Shown piece by piece: positions 1 through 9,409 of a DNA stretch of 64,000 nt. Made by a program: the position numbers and the translations under genes. The stretch lies in assembly GCA_038327655.1 (NCBI GenBank), contig JBBQLG010000014.1:1-64000 (forward strand), given 5' to 3'. The DNA is from JBBQLG01 sp038327655 (GTDB lineage Bacteria > Bacteroidota > Bacteroidia > Cytophagales > Spirosomataceae). Within the stretch, counting starts at the first letter, position 1. Every line of letters begins with the position of its first letter. The notes beneath the pieces were generated by a model. The model was given only the letters and a program-made list of their open reading frames with translations. It was not told the DNA's origin and made no database searches.

Positions 1-467
1 ACAGTGGTGGCACCTTCACCCCGGCCCTGCCCGACCTGTTCATCAACGGCCTCACCATCACCGGGCAACTCGGCGTGCAGTACGGCCTGAGCTTCGACCA
101 GAACCAGTTCGAGCTACCCATCGCCGATCAGGCCTCCCGCAACGTCTACTTCGTGTGGAACTACCGGCAGGCCTGTACCGGTGGCAGCCCCCGGATCGGC
201 GCGGAATCGGTCATCCCCTGGCAGGCGCAGTTGTTAGGCAATCCGGTCAAGAACGAGATTACGGTGTTAGTGGCAGGTGCTCAGGGGCAGTCGTTGCAAC
301 TGGAGTTGACGGATATAATGGGGCATGTGGTCGTCAGCCGACAAATTCAGCCCAGTTCAGCCGAGCACCGGGAGGTGTTCGATGTACAGCAGCAGGGGGC
401 AGGTTTGCTCCTGCTACAGACCATTGGCCACAACCAGCGCCAGACGCTGAAGGTGCTTAAAGAGTAA
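1..467 (+). CDS. 3' end of a secreted protein with type IX sorting domain (partial)
   Basis: The reading frame is open from base 3 to the TAA at 465-467, so the gene starts left of the window. Only about 154 residues are visible. The last ~80 residues have the layout of the Por/type IX secretion C-terminal sorting domain: a start NPVKNEITV, a middle ELTDIMGHVV and an end LKVLKE, predicted as short beta strands. In Bacteroidota this domain sends a protein that has crossed the inner membrane through the outer membrane by the T9SS, where it is cleaved and the protein is released or anchored. The upstream part (SGGTFTPALPDLFINGLTITG) looks like beta-rich repeat or adhesin-type sequence and does not identify a function. 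The gene is followed directly by a strong terminator. Confidence 0.8.
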   Translation, partial: SGGTFTPALPDLFINGLTITGQLGVQYGLSFDQNQFELPIADQASRNVYFVWNYRQACTGGSPRIGAESVIPWQAQLLGNPVKNEITVLVAGAQGQSLQLELTDIMGHVVVSRQIQPSSAEHREVFDVQQQGAGLLLLQTIGHNQRQTLKVLKE

Positions 468-489
468 GGTATAGCCTTTTGTAATGCAA

Positions 490-525
490 ACGTCTCCACT
501 GGTCGGACCAGCGGAGACGTTTTTT
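490..525 (+). terminator. Rho-independent terminator
   Basis: Two 14-base arms (490-503 and 507-520) pair with one mismatch around a 3-base loop, and five T follow. It ends transcription of the secreted-protein gene and isolates it from dabA. Confidence 0.85.
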
Positions 526-730
526 ATGATGGGTACCGAAGCGGGTAATGACGGAGCCGTTTGGGCTATGATGTAAGCTTTGTAAGAATCCATGCTAACA
601 ACCTGACAATCAAAAGATTTCGTAGCATCATACCGGGGCTTTTAAGCCGCTTTTAAAGTCAGTTTAATGGTGTTTTAATTAAAACGGGTCACCTTTGGCC
701 GAAACGTCAGCAATAGCCCGTAGGTAACCG

Positions 731-3226
731 ATGAAAACCCAGCCGTTACCGTTCGATGAGCATGAGGTGCTCCACGAGTTAAAGCACTTTTTACCCGCTC
801 AGGCTCCGCTGAAAGACTTTGTTCACCACAATACCCTCCACGCCTTTCAAAACCTGAAGTTCTACAAGGCGATCCATAGTGCTTCCGAAATCTTTGGTTA
901 TAAAGTATCCTTGTCCCTGACCGAATACCGGGCACTGTTTGCCGCCGGAAAAATTCGCCGGGATGTGCTCGAACAGGTCATCACCGACCGTAAAGGCTCC
1001 GCCCAACGGAGTCAGTGGTTAGAGAAGACCCTTACTACCGGCTATGGGGGAGCACCTGCTCCGCGCATCGGTGCCCTGCGGTCCAATTGGAAAAAAGGGT
1101 ACCGCACCGATCTGGATGCGCTTGTTCATCCCCTGCTGTTCCGGATTTTGTGCAGTTATCTGGACCAGGGCATCGCCATCTGGAGCTTTCCGGTGCGGGA
1201 CAAAAGCTTTCTGTCGGCCATCCGGGAAATGGAGCAGAACACGTTCACCAGTTTCTTCCGGACCAGGCGTGCGAAGGAACTGCTGCTGAAAAGCAGCTGT
1301 GAAATCGCCGACCTGCTGGCTATTCTGGTGGGCGACGAGCTGCTGTACAAACAATACCTGTTCGATCAGCAGTTTGCGCACCAGGGATGGTCGGGTATGG
1401 TATCAACGGTAGAAGATCAGCCCCAAACCCTGCTCGACCAGCGAAAAATGTCCATGCACGACCTGGTCGTGTTTGAACTGCTGCTGGAAATAGACGCCCT
1501 CGATGCGCAGTTGGGCAAAAACTGGTTACCGCTGAGCAGCCATCTGACCGAACGCCCCCCGGATTTGTTCGCCGAGGTGGCCGAAACCGAGTTAGACCAG
1601 GTGCTGACCATCTGGCAGGACGCGTTCGAATGGAGTTACTACGATGAGGTGCTGGCCGGGATCGAACTCGAAAAGCGGACGCCGGTTCCTGCGGGGCCCA
1701 AAAGCTTCCAGGCCCTGTTCTGCATCGACGACCGGGAGTGTTCGTTCCGGCGGTACACCGAGCACATTGACCCCACCTGCGAAACCTTTGGCACACCCGG
1801 CTTTTTTAACGTCGAGTTCTTTTTCCAGCCCGAAGACGGCCTGTTCTACGACAAGGTGTGCCCGGTCCCGGTAACGCCCAAATTTCTGATCAAGGAAGTT
1901 GGCAAGAAAAGCAAACGCGGGCAGGACCTGAACTTCAGCAAAGGCGGGCAGTCGTTTCACAGCGGCTACCTGATTTCGCAGACACTGGGTTTTTGGTCGG
2001 CGTTCCGGCTGGCCCTCACGGTTTTCCGGCCAACCATGTCGCCCGCTGCGGCCTCGTCGTTCCGGCACATGGATAAGTTTGCGAAACTGACCATCGAAAA
2101 CACCCGGCCCGATAACATCGAGAACAACCTGCAAATCGGCTTTACCATTGATGAGATGGTGCAACGGGTCGAAGGTTTATTGAAAAGCATCGGGCTGATC
2201 CGGGATTTTGCGCCGATTGTGTACATGATCGGGCACGGATCGAGCAGCGTGAACAATCCACACTATGCAGCTTATGATTGCGGGGCCTGCGCGGGCCGGG
2301 CGGGTTCGGTAAACGCGCGGGTCGTCAGCTACATGGCCAATCACCCGAAAGTACGGGAAACGCTGGCCACGCGGGGCATCGTGATTCCGGCCGAAACACA
2401 GTTTATAGGCGGTCTGCACGATACCACCCGCGACGACATTGTGTTTTTCGATGACGATCTCCTGACGCCGGGAAACGCCGAACGCCACAGCAAAAACGAG
2501 GTTACGTTCCATCAGGCACTGGACCTGAACGCCAAAGAACGGTCGCGCCGGTTTGCGTCCATCGACAGCCACCAAACGCCGGAGAAAATCCACGAGGCTA
2601 TCCGTACGCGTTCGGTGTCGCTGTTTGAACCGCGCCCCGAACTCAACCACGCCACCAACGCGCTCTGCATCATCGGTCAGCGGTCCCTGTCGAAGGGGCT
2701 GTTCCTGGATCGGCGTCCCTTTCTGAACTCCTACGATTATTCGATTGACGCCAATGGACAGTTGCTGGGCAGCATTCTGGGAGCAGCCACGTCGGTTTGC
2801 GGGGGCGTTAACCTCGAATATTATTTCTCCCGCGTCGACAATCAGAAATTAGGGGCGGGCACCAAATTACCCCACAACGTGATGGGTCTTTTTGGGGTTG
2901 CCAACGGCATCGACGGCGACTTACGGCCCGGTCTGCCGAGCCAGATGATCGAGATACACGACCCGGTTCGTATGCTGTTCATTGTGGAGCACTTTCCGGA
3001 CGTGGTACTGGAGACGATCAGGCGATTGGATACCACCTACGAATGGTTTATCAACGAGTGGGTAAATTTAGTGGTTGTCCACCCCGAAACGCGGGGGCTG
3101 TTTCGGTTCAAAGACGGGGCCTTCAGCCGGTATGAACCGTTGACCAAACACCTCGATGCAGTGTCCGATGTGGTTCCGCTCCTCGAGTCCACGCTCGACA
3201 ACCTGCCGGTTTACCTCCTCGATTAA
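731..3226 (+). CDS. dabA: DabA, inorganic carbon transporter subunit (DUF2309/UPF0753)
   Basis: 831 residues, the usual length of DabA. DabA is the carbonic-anhydrase-like subunit of the DAB complex: with the membrane partner DabB it converts CO2 to bicarbonate vectorially at the inner membrane, driven by a cation gradient. The expected zinc site is present: Cys331 and Asp333 in FCIDDREC, His502 in MIGHGSSS and Cys517 in DCGACAGRAG. The spacing closely matches the characterised Halothiobacillus site (CxD, then H and C 15 residues apart). The start is the ATG at 731; no strong Shine-Dalgarno is visible, as is common in this phylum. dabB follows after 11 bases, so the two form an operon. In a heterotroph the pump probably supplies bicarbonate for anaplerotic carboxylases (inference). 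Confidence 0.93.
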   Translation: MKTQPLPFDEHEVLHELKHFLPAQAPLKDFVHHNTLHAFQNLKFYKAIHSASEIFGYKVSLSLTEYRALFAAGKIRRDVLEQVITDRKGSAQRSQWLEKTLTTGYGGAPAPRIGALRSNWKKGYRTDLDALVHPLLFRILCSYLDQGIAIWSFPVRDKSFLSAIREMEQNTFTSFFRTRRAKELLLKSSCEIADLLAILVGDELLYKQYLFDQQFAHQGWSGMVSTVEDQPQTLLDQRKMSMHDLVVFELLLEIDALDAQLGKNWLPLSSHLTERPPDLFAEVAETELDQVLTIWQDAFEWSYYDEVLAGIELEKRTPVPAGPKSFQALFCIDDRECSFRRYTEHIDPTCETFGTPGFFNVEFFFQPEDGLFYDKVCPVPVTPKFLIKEVGKKSKRGQDLNFSKGGQSFHSGYLISQTLGFWSAFRLALTVFRPTMSPAAASSFRHMDKFAKLTIENTRPDNIENNLQIGFTIDEMVQRVEGLLKSIGLIRDFAPIVYMIGHGSSSVNNPHYAAYDCGACAGRAGSVNARVVSYMANHPKVRETLATRGIVIPAETQFIGGLHDTTRDDIVFFDDDLLTPGNAERHSKNEVTFHQALDLNAKERSRRFASIDSHQTPEKIHEAIRTRSVSLFEPRPELNHATNALCIIGQRSLSKGLFLDRRPFLNSYDYSIDANGQLLGSILGAATSVCGGVNLEYYFSRVDNQKLGAGTKLPHNVMGLFGVANGIDGDLRPGLPSQMIEIHDPVRMLFIVEHFPDVVLETIRRLDTTYEWFINEWVNLVVVHPETRGLFRFKDGAFSRYEPLTKHLDAVSDVVPLLESTLDNLPVYLLD

Positions 3227-3237
3227 GCCCCATCCAC

Positions 3238-5106
3238 ATGACGTCGCTGCTTCATTATTTTATCTTAGTGCCACTGGCTGGTTTTCTGCTGAGTTTGCTG
3301 ATTCCGGCGAAGCAGGAAACGCTGATTTCGGGTACCGCTTTTTGGGTTGTCGGTTTGCATTTATTGAGTGCGGTGGTATTCACGGGTTTCTGGTTGGCCG
3401 ATGGTCACCCAACGCTTAATCTGAAGGATGTTCTGCTGCTGCGCACCAACGGCTACGAATTTCTGGTCGACTTTTATTTCGACAAAATTACGGTAACCTA
3501 TCTGCTGGTTGGGGCATTTCTAACGTTTCTGGTCACCATTTACAGCCGGTTCTACATGCACCGGGAAAGCGGCTATAAGCGTTTTTTCAACACAATCCTG
3601 TTCTTTTATGTAGGGTACAACCTGGCTATTTTTTCGGGCAATCTCGAAACCCTGTTCATCGGCTGGGAGATTCTCGGTATCTCTTCGTTTCTGCTCATTG
3701 CCTTTTATCGGGACCGGTACCTGCCAGTGAAAAATGCGGTAAAAGTTTTTTCGATCTACCGCACGGGCGACGTCGGCCTGATCCTGGCCATGTGGATGAG
3801 TCATCACCTGTGGCACGAAAACATTACATTTCTGAAGCTGACTAATTTCCAGTTGGTCGATTCGGGTTTGCAGGCGCATAGTTTAATCGGCGTGTTTATT
3901 TCGCTGATGCTGCTGATTGCGGCTGCGGCTAAATCGGCCCAATTGCCGTTCTCGTCGTGGCTGCCCCGCGCCATGGAAGGGCCAACCCCGTCGAGTGCCA
4001 TTTTCTACGGGTCGCTGTCGGTACATTTAGGCGTTTTCCTCCTGCTGCGGACGTATCCGTTCTGGGAACATCAGGCACCGATACGCATCCTGACGGCATT
4101 GTTAGGACTGACTACGGCGGTGATTGCTACGGGTATTGCGCGGGTGCAATCGTCGGTTAAGAGTCAGATTGCGTACGGCTCCATTTCGCAGATCGGGATT
4201 ATTTTTATCGAAGTAGCGGCCGGTTTTGAGACCCTGGCACTCATCCATTTTGCGGGGAACGCTTTCCTGCGGACGTATCAGTTGTTGGTGTCGCCATCGG
4301 CGGTGAGTTACCTGATTCGGGAGCAGTTTTATACATTCTCTTCGCGGCAGCGATCTATGGAGAGTTCATACCCCAAAAAGATAGCGTACACCTTTTACAT
4401 GCTGTGCATTAAGGAGTTCAATCTGGATTCGTTGATGTACCGCTGCCTGTGGAATCCAATGAAAATGATGGGCAACAGGCTCAATTTTTTAACGGTTAAC
4501 CGGGTATTTATTTACCTGGCACCGATGTACGTTATCGGCCTGTTTTGTTTGTACAACGAAGCCCTGCTTCCCGACTACGCAGAAGCCTACCTGCCGGTAT
4601 TTTTTGCTTTTATTGGCTTATTGATGGTCTTGAAAGCGTTTACCGAGCGCAAAAAAACCCGGATGAGCTGGACGCTGATTATGCTGAATCACTTCTGGGT
4701 AGCACTGGCCATTTCAGTCAACGAGCCTTTTAAATTTGATCAGACGCTGCTTTACCTGAGCGGTGTTATTGTGTCGGGAATCGTCGGATTTTTCTGCCTG
4801 AGCCAGCTCATGCGGCTGGAGACCACTATCAGTCTGGAACAGTTTCACGGCCATTCCTACAAGCACCCTAAACTGGCGTTCATTTTTCTGCTGTGCTGTT
4901 TAGGCATGTCGGGTTTTCCCATCACGCCGACGTTTATCGGCGAAGACCTGATCTTTACGCATATCCACGAAAATCAGGTGATACTGGCCTCTTTTGTCTC
5001 CCTGAGTTTTATCATCGACGGCCTGGCCCTGATTCGGATTTATGCCCGGGTATTTCTCGGACCCCACGCCAAATCCATCTACGAAATGGCCTACCGGTCA
5101 TCCTGA
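3238..5106 (+). CDS. dabB: DabB, proton-conducting membrane subunit of the DAB carbon pump
   Basis: 622 residues and strongly hydrophobic, with about 14 predicted membrane helices. It belongs to the NuoL/MrpA proton-conducting transporter family: the conserved core includes GWEILGISSFLLIAFYR and AAAAKSAQLPFSSWLPRAME, with the Lys and Glu residues typical of antiporter-like subunits. It lacks the rest of complex I and follows dabA by 11 bases, which identifies it as DabB rather than a NADH dehydrogenase or Mrp subunit. It should form the membrane channel that couples ion flow to the DabA zinc site. The C-terminal part (after about residue 400) is more divergent than the N-terminal channel core. 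Confidence 0.9.
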   Translation: MTSLLHYFILVPLAGFLLSLLIPAKQETLISGTAFWVVGLHLLSAVVFTGFWLADGHPTLNLKDVLLLRTNGYEFLVDFYFDKITVTYLLVGAFLTFLVTIYSRFYMHRESGYKRFFNTILFFYVGYNLAIFSGNLETLFIGWEILGISSFLLIAFYRDRYLPVKNAVKVFSIYRTGDVGLILAMWMSHHLWHENITFLKLTNFQLVDSGLQAHSLIGVFISLMLLIAAAAKSAQLPFSSWLPRAMEGPTPSSAIFYGSLSVHLGVFLLLRTYPFWEHQAPIRILTALLGLTTAVIATGIARVQSSVKSQIAYGSISQIGIIFIEVAAGFETLALIHFAGNAFLRTYQLLVSPSAVSYLIREQFYTFSSRQRSMESSYPKKIAYTFYMLCIKEFNLDSLMYRCLWNPMKMMGNRLNFLTVNRVFIYLAPMYVIGLFCLYNEALLPDYAEAYLPVFFAFIGLLMVLKAFTERKKTRMSWTLIMLNHFWVALAISVNEPFKFDQTLLYLSGVIVSGIVGFFCLSQLMRLETTISLEQFHGHSYKHPKLAFIFLLCCLGMSGFPITPTFIGEDLIFTHIHENQVILASFVSLSFIIDGLALIRIYARVFLGPHAKSIYEMAYRSS

Positions 5107-5150
5107 CAGCGACTTTTTTTGTTGATTCAATAGCAGCGGGAGAAAACGCT

Positions 5151-5158
5151 TACCTTTG
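5151..5158 (+). promoter_or_regulatory. Bacteroidota -7 promoter element upstream of the AraC gene
   Basis: TACCTTTG is an exact match to TAnnTTTG, 22 bases before the ATG at 5181. TTG triplets occur further upstream (around 5119-5124), but the spacing to a -33 element is longer than ideal, so only the -7 box is supported. Confidence 0.5.
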
Positions 5159-5180
5159 AATTTCACAAGCCAGCTCTCTT

Positions 5181-6110
5181 ATGGATACTACCTCTGTCGA
5201 AAAATTCTATCAGCAGATTACCGCCGACGATGCGGTAGACATCCGGGATTTTCTGCCGCCGGGTATCCATACCGAGATTGGTCATTTCAACGTCTTCAGC
5301 ATCGACGAGTTGCACCGTCAGCTCCGGCAAAAACCGGTTATGCCCTACAACCGGCGGGCCTACTATAAAATCAGCCTGATCTGTGGCCGCAACCGCGCCG
5401 AATACGCCGATAAAGTAATCGACATCGACCGGAATGCGCTGTTGTTTGCCACGCCGAAGGTACCCTACCATTACGTACCGCAGGACACCAATCAGTCGGG
5501 GTATTTCTGCATCTTCACCGATGCGTTTCTAAGCCACATCCAGAGTGGTATCGTACTGGACGAGCTGCCTATTTTCAGACCGGGCGGCTATCCTGTTTTT
5601 TCGGTAACCGATGACGATTTCGCTGAAATATCGCTGATTTTCAGAAAGATGCAGCGAGAAATAACGTCCGACTACGTGTACAAATATGACCTGCTGCGGG
5701 CCTACCTGCTGGAACTGATTCATTACGGGCAGAAGCTGCAACCGGCCACCTCACTTTATCCGTCGCATACCGCATCGGCCCGCGTGTCGTCGCTGTTTAT
5801 CGAGTTGCTGGAGCGGCAGTTTCCGATTGAGTCACCCCGTCAGCGGCTGACCCTGCGCTCGGCGAAGGAATACGCAGATCACCTGGCCATTCATGTGAAT
5901 CATCTCAACAAAGTGCTGAAGGAGAGTACGGGCCGGACCACCACCGACCTCATCAGCAGCCGGATGGTTCAGGAAGCGAAGATTTTGCTGAAACAGACCG
6001 ATTGGCAAATCGCCGAAATTGCCTACTGTTTAGGTTTTGCCGAGGCATCGCATTTCTCAAACTTCTTCAAAAAGCACGCGGCCGTTTCGCCGATTGCCTG
6101 CCGGGCCTAA
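5181..6110 (+). CDS. AraC-family transcriptional regulator
   Basis: 309 residues. The N-terminal ~190 residues form a cupin-like sensing region (residues such as YNRRAYYKISLICG and FATPKVPYHYVP). The C-terminal ~100 residues are an AraC-type double helix-turn-helix: YADHLAIHVNHLNKVLKES followed by the second motif IAEIAYCLGFAEASHFSNFF and a KKH...SPI end. The protein should bind DNA near its targets and respond to a small ligand that cannot be predicted from sequence. Two short-chain dehydrogenase genes lie directly downstream on the same strand (6208 and 6977) and are the natural regulatory targets; this arrangement is common in Bacteroidota oxidoreductase clusters. The start codon follows an exact -7 promoter box. 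Confidence 0.9.
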   Translation: MDTTSVEKFYQQITADDAVDIRDFLPPGIHTEIGHFNVFSIDELHRQLRQKPVMPYNRRAYYKISLICGRNRAEYADKVIDIDRNALLFATPKVPYHYVPQDTNQSGYFCIFTDAFLSHIQSGIVLDELPIFRPGGYPVFSVTDDDFAEISLIFRKMQREITSDYVYKYDLLRAYLLELIHYGQKLQPATSLYPSHTASARVSSLFIELLERQFPIESPRQRLTLRSAKEYADHLAIHVNHLNKVLKESTGRTTTDLISSRMVQEAKILLKQTDWQIAEIAYCLGFAEASHFSNFFKKHAAVSPIACRA

Positions 6111-6207
6111 ACCCGCAGGATTGAATTACGCAAGCATTGGATTGATGTTTGCAACCGGGAATCCCAAATTGATGCCGACCTTTGTGCGGTCATCAACCCC
6201 GCAAACA

Positions 6208-6942
6208 ATGAATTTATCTCATAACACCATTTTACTGACGGGCGGCAGCGCAGGCATTGGCCTGGCCCTGGCCGAACGATTTCACGCAGCGGGCAATACC
6301 GTGCTGATTTGTGGCCGTGATGCGACCCGATTAGCGGCTGCGGCCAGCCGTTTGCCCGGCCTGCGGACGCTGGTCTGCGATGTGGCCCGGGCCTCCGAGC
6401 GGCAGCGGCTATTCGAGTGGGCCGTTGCCGAGTGTCCGCAACTGAACGTGCTGATTAACAATGCGGGTATTCAGCGGGAGGTGCAACTCGCCGACGCGAC
6501 CGAAGACTGGGCAACCCGTGCCGTCGAAATCGCGATCAACCTCGAAGCACCCATTCATTTGTCTTCGCTGTTTGGCGCGCATTTAGGGCAGCAGCTTCAG
6601 CCGGTCATCATCAACGTATCGTCCGGGCTGGCCTTTGCTCCACTGGCGCGGGTGCCGATTTACTGCGCCACCAAAGCGGCTATTCACTCCTACACGCAAT
6701 CGCTGCGGGCACAGATGGCCGGTACGACGGTACAGGTAATTGAGGTGATTCCACCGGCGGTACACACCGAACTGGGCGGCACCGATCACTCCTTTGGTGT
6801 TCCCTTAGCCGAGTATGCCGACAGCGTAATGGCCGGCCTGGCAACGGGAGCCACCGAAATCGGCTACGGCACATCCGAAACCCGGCGGCTGGCTTCACGG
6901 CAGGAACTGGATGAGTACTTCGCCCGCATGAATGGCCAGTAA
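6208..6942 (+). CDS. Short-chain dehydrogenase/reductase (DltE-like)
   Basis: 244 residues from the ATG at 6208. The open frame extends further upstream, but that extension lies over the end of the AraC gene and the SDR fold begins at NLSHNTILLTGGSAGIGLAL. Visible motifs are the Rossmann glycine motif TGGSAGIG, the NNAG motif, the catalytic Ser in INVSSGLAF and the YCATKAA active-site Tyr-x3-Lys. The family reduces or oxidises an unknown alcohol or ketone with NAD(P). It is nearest to the DltE/YvrD-type cytosolic SDRs. It is followed by a second SDR after 34 bases, and both are probably controlled by the AraC regulator. Confidence 0.88.
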   Translation: MNLSHNTILLTGGSAGIGLALAERFHAAGNTVLICGRDATRLAAAASRLPGLRTLVCDVARASERQRLFEWAVAECPQLNVLINNAGIQREVQLADATEDWATRAVEIAINLEAPIHLSSLFGAHLGQQLQPVIINVSSGLAFAPLARVPIYCATKAAIHSYTQSLRAQMAGTTVQVIEVIPPAVHTELGGTDHSFGVPLAEYADSVMAGLATGATEIGYGTSETRRLASRQELDEYFARMNGQ

Positions 6943-6976
6943 ATAATTTATCACAGACAATCAAACCAGTAAAATC

Positions 6977-7741
6977 ATGCCAGATAACACTAAAATTGCC
7001 CTCGTTACCGGTGGTAGCCGGGGTCTGGGAAAAAATATGGCCCTGAGTCTCGCTCACAAAGGCATCGACGTAATCCTGACGTATAACAGTCAGGCCGACG
7101 ATGCTCAGGCGGTAGTCGCCGAGATTGAAGCGGGCGGCCGGAAAGCGGTAGCCCTGCAACTGAACACGGCCAGTACGGCGGGTTTCGATGCTTTTTTTGC
7201 ACAGGTTTCCAATGCGCTCCATGCCACCTTCCATACGGACAAGTTCGATTTTCTGATTAACAATGCCGGAACGGGCAGCTATGCCGCTATTGCCGACACG
7301 ACCGAAGCCGATTTTGACCACCTGATGAATATTCACTTCAAAGGGGTCTTTTTTCTGACCCAGAAGGCGTTGCCGCTTCTCAACGACGGGGGGCGAATCA
7401 TCAATCTTTCGTCGGGTCTGGCGCGGTTTGTCGGGCCGGGCTACGGAGCCTATGCGAGCATGAAGGGCGGCATCGAAACCTTCACGAGGTACCTGGCGCA
7501 GGAGGTAGGCAAGCGGAACATTGCCGTCAACGTGGTGGCACCGGGCGCGATTGAAACCGACTTTGGCGGTGGCATTGTACGCGACAACCCGCAGGTGAAC
7601 CAGCACATTGCCAGCGCAACCGCCCTGGGCCGGGTGGGCCTGCCGGACGATATTGGGGGCGTGGTCGCGTTTCTGTGCACCGACGAAGCCCGCTGGATCA
7701 ACGCGCAGCGAATCGAGGTATCGGGCGGCATGAACCTTTAA
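6977..7741 (+). CDS. Short-chain dehydrogenase/reductase (FabG-like)
   Basis: 254 residues of classical SDR. The cofactor motif GGSRGLGKN, NNAGTGSYA, catalytic Ser in NLSSGLAR, and YASMKGG (Tyr-x3-Lys) are all present, and the C-terminus ends with SGGMNL as in FabG-type enzymes. The substrate is unknown. It differs clearly from the upstream SDR, so it is not a recent duplicate. It is the last gene of the AraC-SDR-SDR cluster, and a terminator follows at 7795. Confidence 0.9.
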   Translation: MPDNTKIALVTGGSRGLGKNMALSLAHKGIDVILTYNSQADDAQAVVAEIEAGGRKAVALQLNTASTAGFDAFFAQVSNALHATFHTDKFDFLINNAGTGSYAAIADTTEADFDHLMNIHFKGVFFLTQKALPLLNDGGRIINLSSGLARFVGPGYGAYASMKGGIETFTRYLAQEVGKRNIAVNVVAPGAIETDFGGGIVRDNPQVNQHIASATALGRVGLPDDIGGVVAFLCTDEARWINAQRIEVSGGMNL

Positions 7742-7794
7742 AATCCCTTCCCCGCTGCCTGTTCACCCCAGCGAATATTGGACAGACGGCTTAC

Positions 7795-7843
7795 GACCGG
7801 CCAACGCTCTGCTCTGATAGCGGGACGTTGACCGGTCTTTTTT
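7795..7843 (+). terminator. Rho-independent terminator after the SDR pair
   Basis: A 12-base arm at 7795-7806 pairs with 7826-7837 (one mismatch), followed by six T. It closes the AraC-SDR cluster. Confidence 0.75.
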
Positions 7844-8002
7844 CTGTTAGCTTACGGGTGGCAATGGCTGTTTATCTGTTTGGTTAAGTCCAGCCCGAAC
7901 AGTTTTTTTAATGGACCGTCCAACCGAACGGGCGGTACTGTACGCAACTATACCGATTATTGCAGTCCACGTCTTTGCCCTGAGACCAACCAGACCATTT
8001 GT

Positions 8003-9355
8003 ATGCGTTCAGTCCTGTTTCTAACCTTATTCACGCTCTTACCGCTGGCAGACTTTGCCCAGTCGATGCCCCGGCCAACACCCCGTCAACTGGCCTGGCA
8101 GCAGTGGGAAACGACGGCGTTTCTGCACTTTACGGTCAACACCTTTTCCGATAAAGAATGGGGTGATGGTACAGAGTCTCCGCAGTTGTTTAACCCCACC
8201 CGGCTCGATGCCCGGCAGTGGGTGAAGGCTTTGAAAGAAGCGGGTTTTAAAACAGCCATCCTGACGGCCAAACACCACGATGGTTTCTGCCTGTGGCCAT
8301 CGGCTTACACGGAACATTCGGTTAAAAACAGCCCGTTGCGCAACGGAAAAGCCGATGTGGTGGGCGAGTTTGCTGCGGCCTGCCGGGAGTTCGGCGTGCG
8401 GTTCGGCTTCTACCTCTCGCCCTGGGACCGGCACGAACCCAGCTACGGCACCAATCAGTACAACACCTACTACAAAAATCAACTGCGTGAATTACTGACT
8501 AACTACGGCGACGTAGCGGAAGTCTGGTTCGACGGGGCCAAGGGCGAAAACGCCCGCGACATGCAGTACGATTTTGCCGGGTTCTGGGACTTAGTCCGGC
8601 AGTTGCAGCCCAAGGCCGTAATGTTTTCGGACGTGGGACCGGACGTGCGCTGGGTAGGTAATGAAGCGGGCAACGCGGGCGAAACCTGCTGGTCGACGAT
8701 CAACACGGAGGGGATGGCGCCCGGAAAAGCCGACGCAAAATACCTAAACACCGGCGACCCTAACGGAACGGTTTGGCTGCCCGCCGAAACAGACGTGTCG
8801 ATCCGGCCCGGCTGGTTTTATCACCCCGCCGAAGATGACAAAGTCCGGTCCGGGAAAAATTTAGTCGATCTGTACTACCAGTCCGTCGGACGGAATAGTT
8901 TACTGCTGCTCAACGTGCCCCCCAACCGCGAAGGATTGCTGTCGGAACCGGACCTGGCAAGTCTGCGGGCATTTCGGAGCATTTTAAACGAAACGTTCGG
9001 GACCAATCTGGCTGACCGCCACGCCCCGGCACAACTCACGGACAATGCACTCCGTACCGCCCTGACCATCGCCGAAAACCAGCCGCTGCTGATTGAGCTG
9101 CAAAAGCCCACCACCTTCGACCGGGCAATGATTCAGGAAAACATTGCCGACGGGCAGCGGTTAGAAATGGGCAAAATAGAGTATTGGGACGGTAAGGCCT
9201 GGCAGGTTATTCGGCCCTTTACCACCGTCGGCTACAAACGGCTGCTGCGCTTTCCGGCGGTTACCACGACCAAAGTGCGCTTCACCGTTACGAAAGCTAA
9301 AGCCCCCGTTCAATTAGCCGCGTTTGGTTTGTTCAAGGCATCCAACCGGGAATAA
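8003..9355 (+). CDS. Alpha-L-fucosidase, GH29, secreted
   Basis: 450 residues from ATG 8003. That start gives a clean signal peptide (MRSVLFLTLFTLLPLADFAQ); the open frame upstream of it has no such signal. The catalytic domain is a GH29 barrel: FLHFTVNTFSDKEWGDG, TAKHHDGFCLW, YLSPWDRHEPSYG and the nucleophile Asp177 in EVWFDGAKGE. A C-terminal beta domain of roughly 100 residues resembles the F5/8-type carbohydrate-binding modules of this family. It should release terminal L-fucose in the periplasm or outside the cell. A second, unrelated-in-detail GH29 lies at 24827 in a fucose operon. This one stands alone, with an SGNH esterase downstream that may deacetylate the same glycans (inference). 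Confidence 0.93.
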   Translation: MRSVLFLTLFTLLPLADFAQSMPRPTPRQLAWQQWETTAFLHFTVNTFSDKEWGDGTESPQLFNPTRLDARQWVKALKEAGFKTAILTAKHHDGFCLWPSAYTEHSVKNSPLRNGKADVVGEFAAACREFGVRFGFYLSPWDRHEPSYGTNQYNTYYKNQLRELLTNYGDVAEVWFDGAKGENARDMQYDFAGFWDLVRQLQPKAVMFSDVGPDVRWVGNEAGNAGETCWSTINTEGMAPGKADAKYLNTGDPNGTVWLPAETDVSIRPGWFYHPAEDDKVRSGKNLVDLYYQSVGRNSLLLLNVPPNREGLLSEPDLASLRAFRSILNETFGTNLADRHAPAQLTDNALRTALTIAENQPLLIELQKPTTFDRAMIQENIADGQRLEMGKIEYWDGKAWQVIRPFTTVGYKRLLRFPAVTTTKVRFTVTKAKAPVQLAAFGLFKASNRE

Positions 9356-9409
9356 TCCCCTCCGACAAATGCCTGACGTATAGTTATCCAATTCGTTTAA
9401 CGAAGTCCA

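Noticed and set aside
1592..2164. 190-codon minus-strand frame within dabA
   Set aside because: Antisense shadow of a strongly conserved gene.
6680..7606. 308-codon minus-strand frame
   Set aside because: It runs across two well-supported SDR genes on the other strand, has no recognisable motif and crosses an intergenic region.
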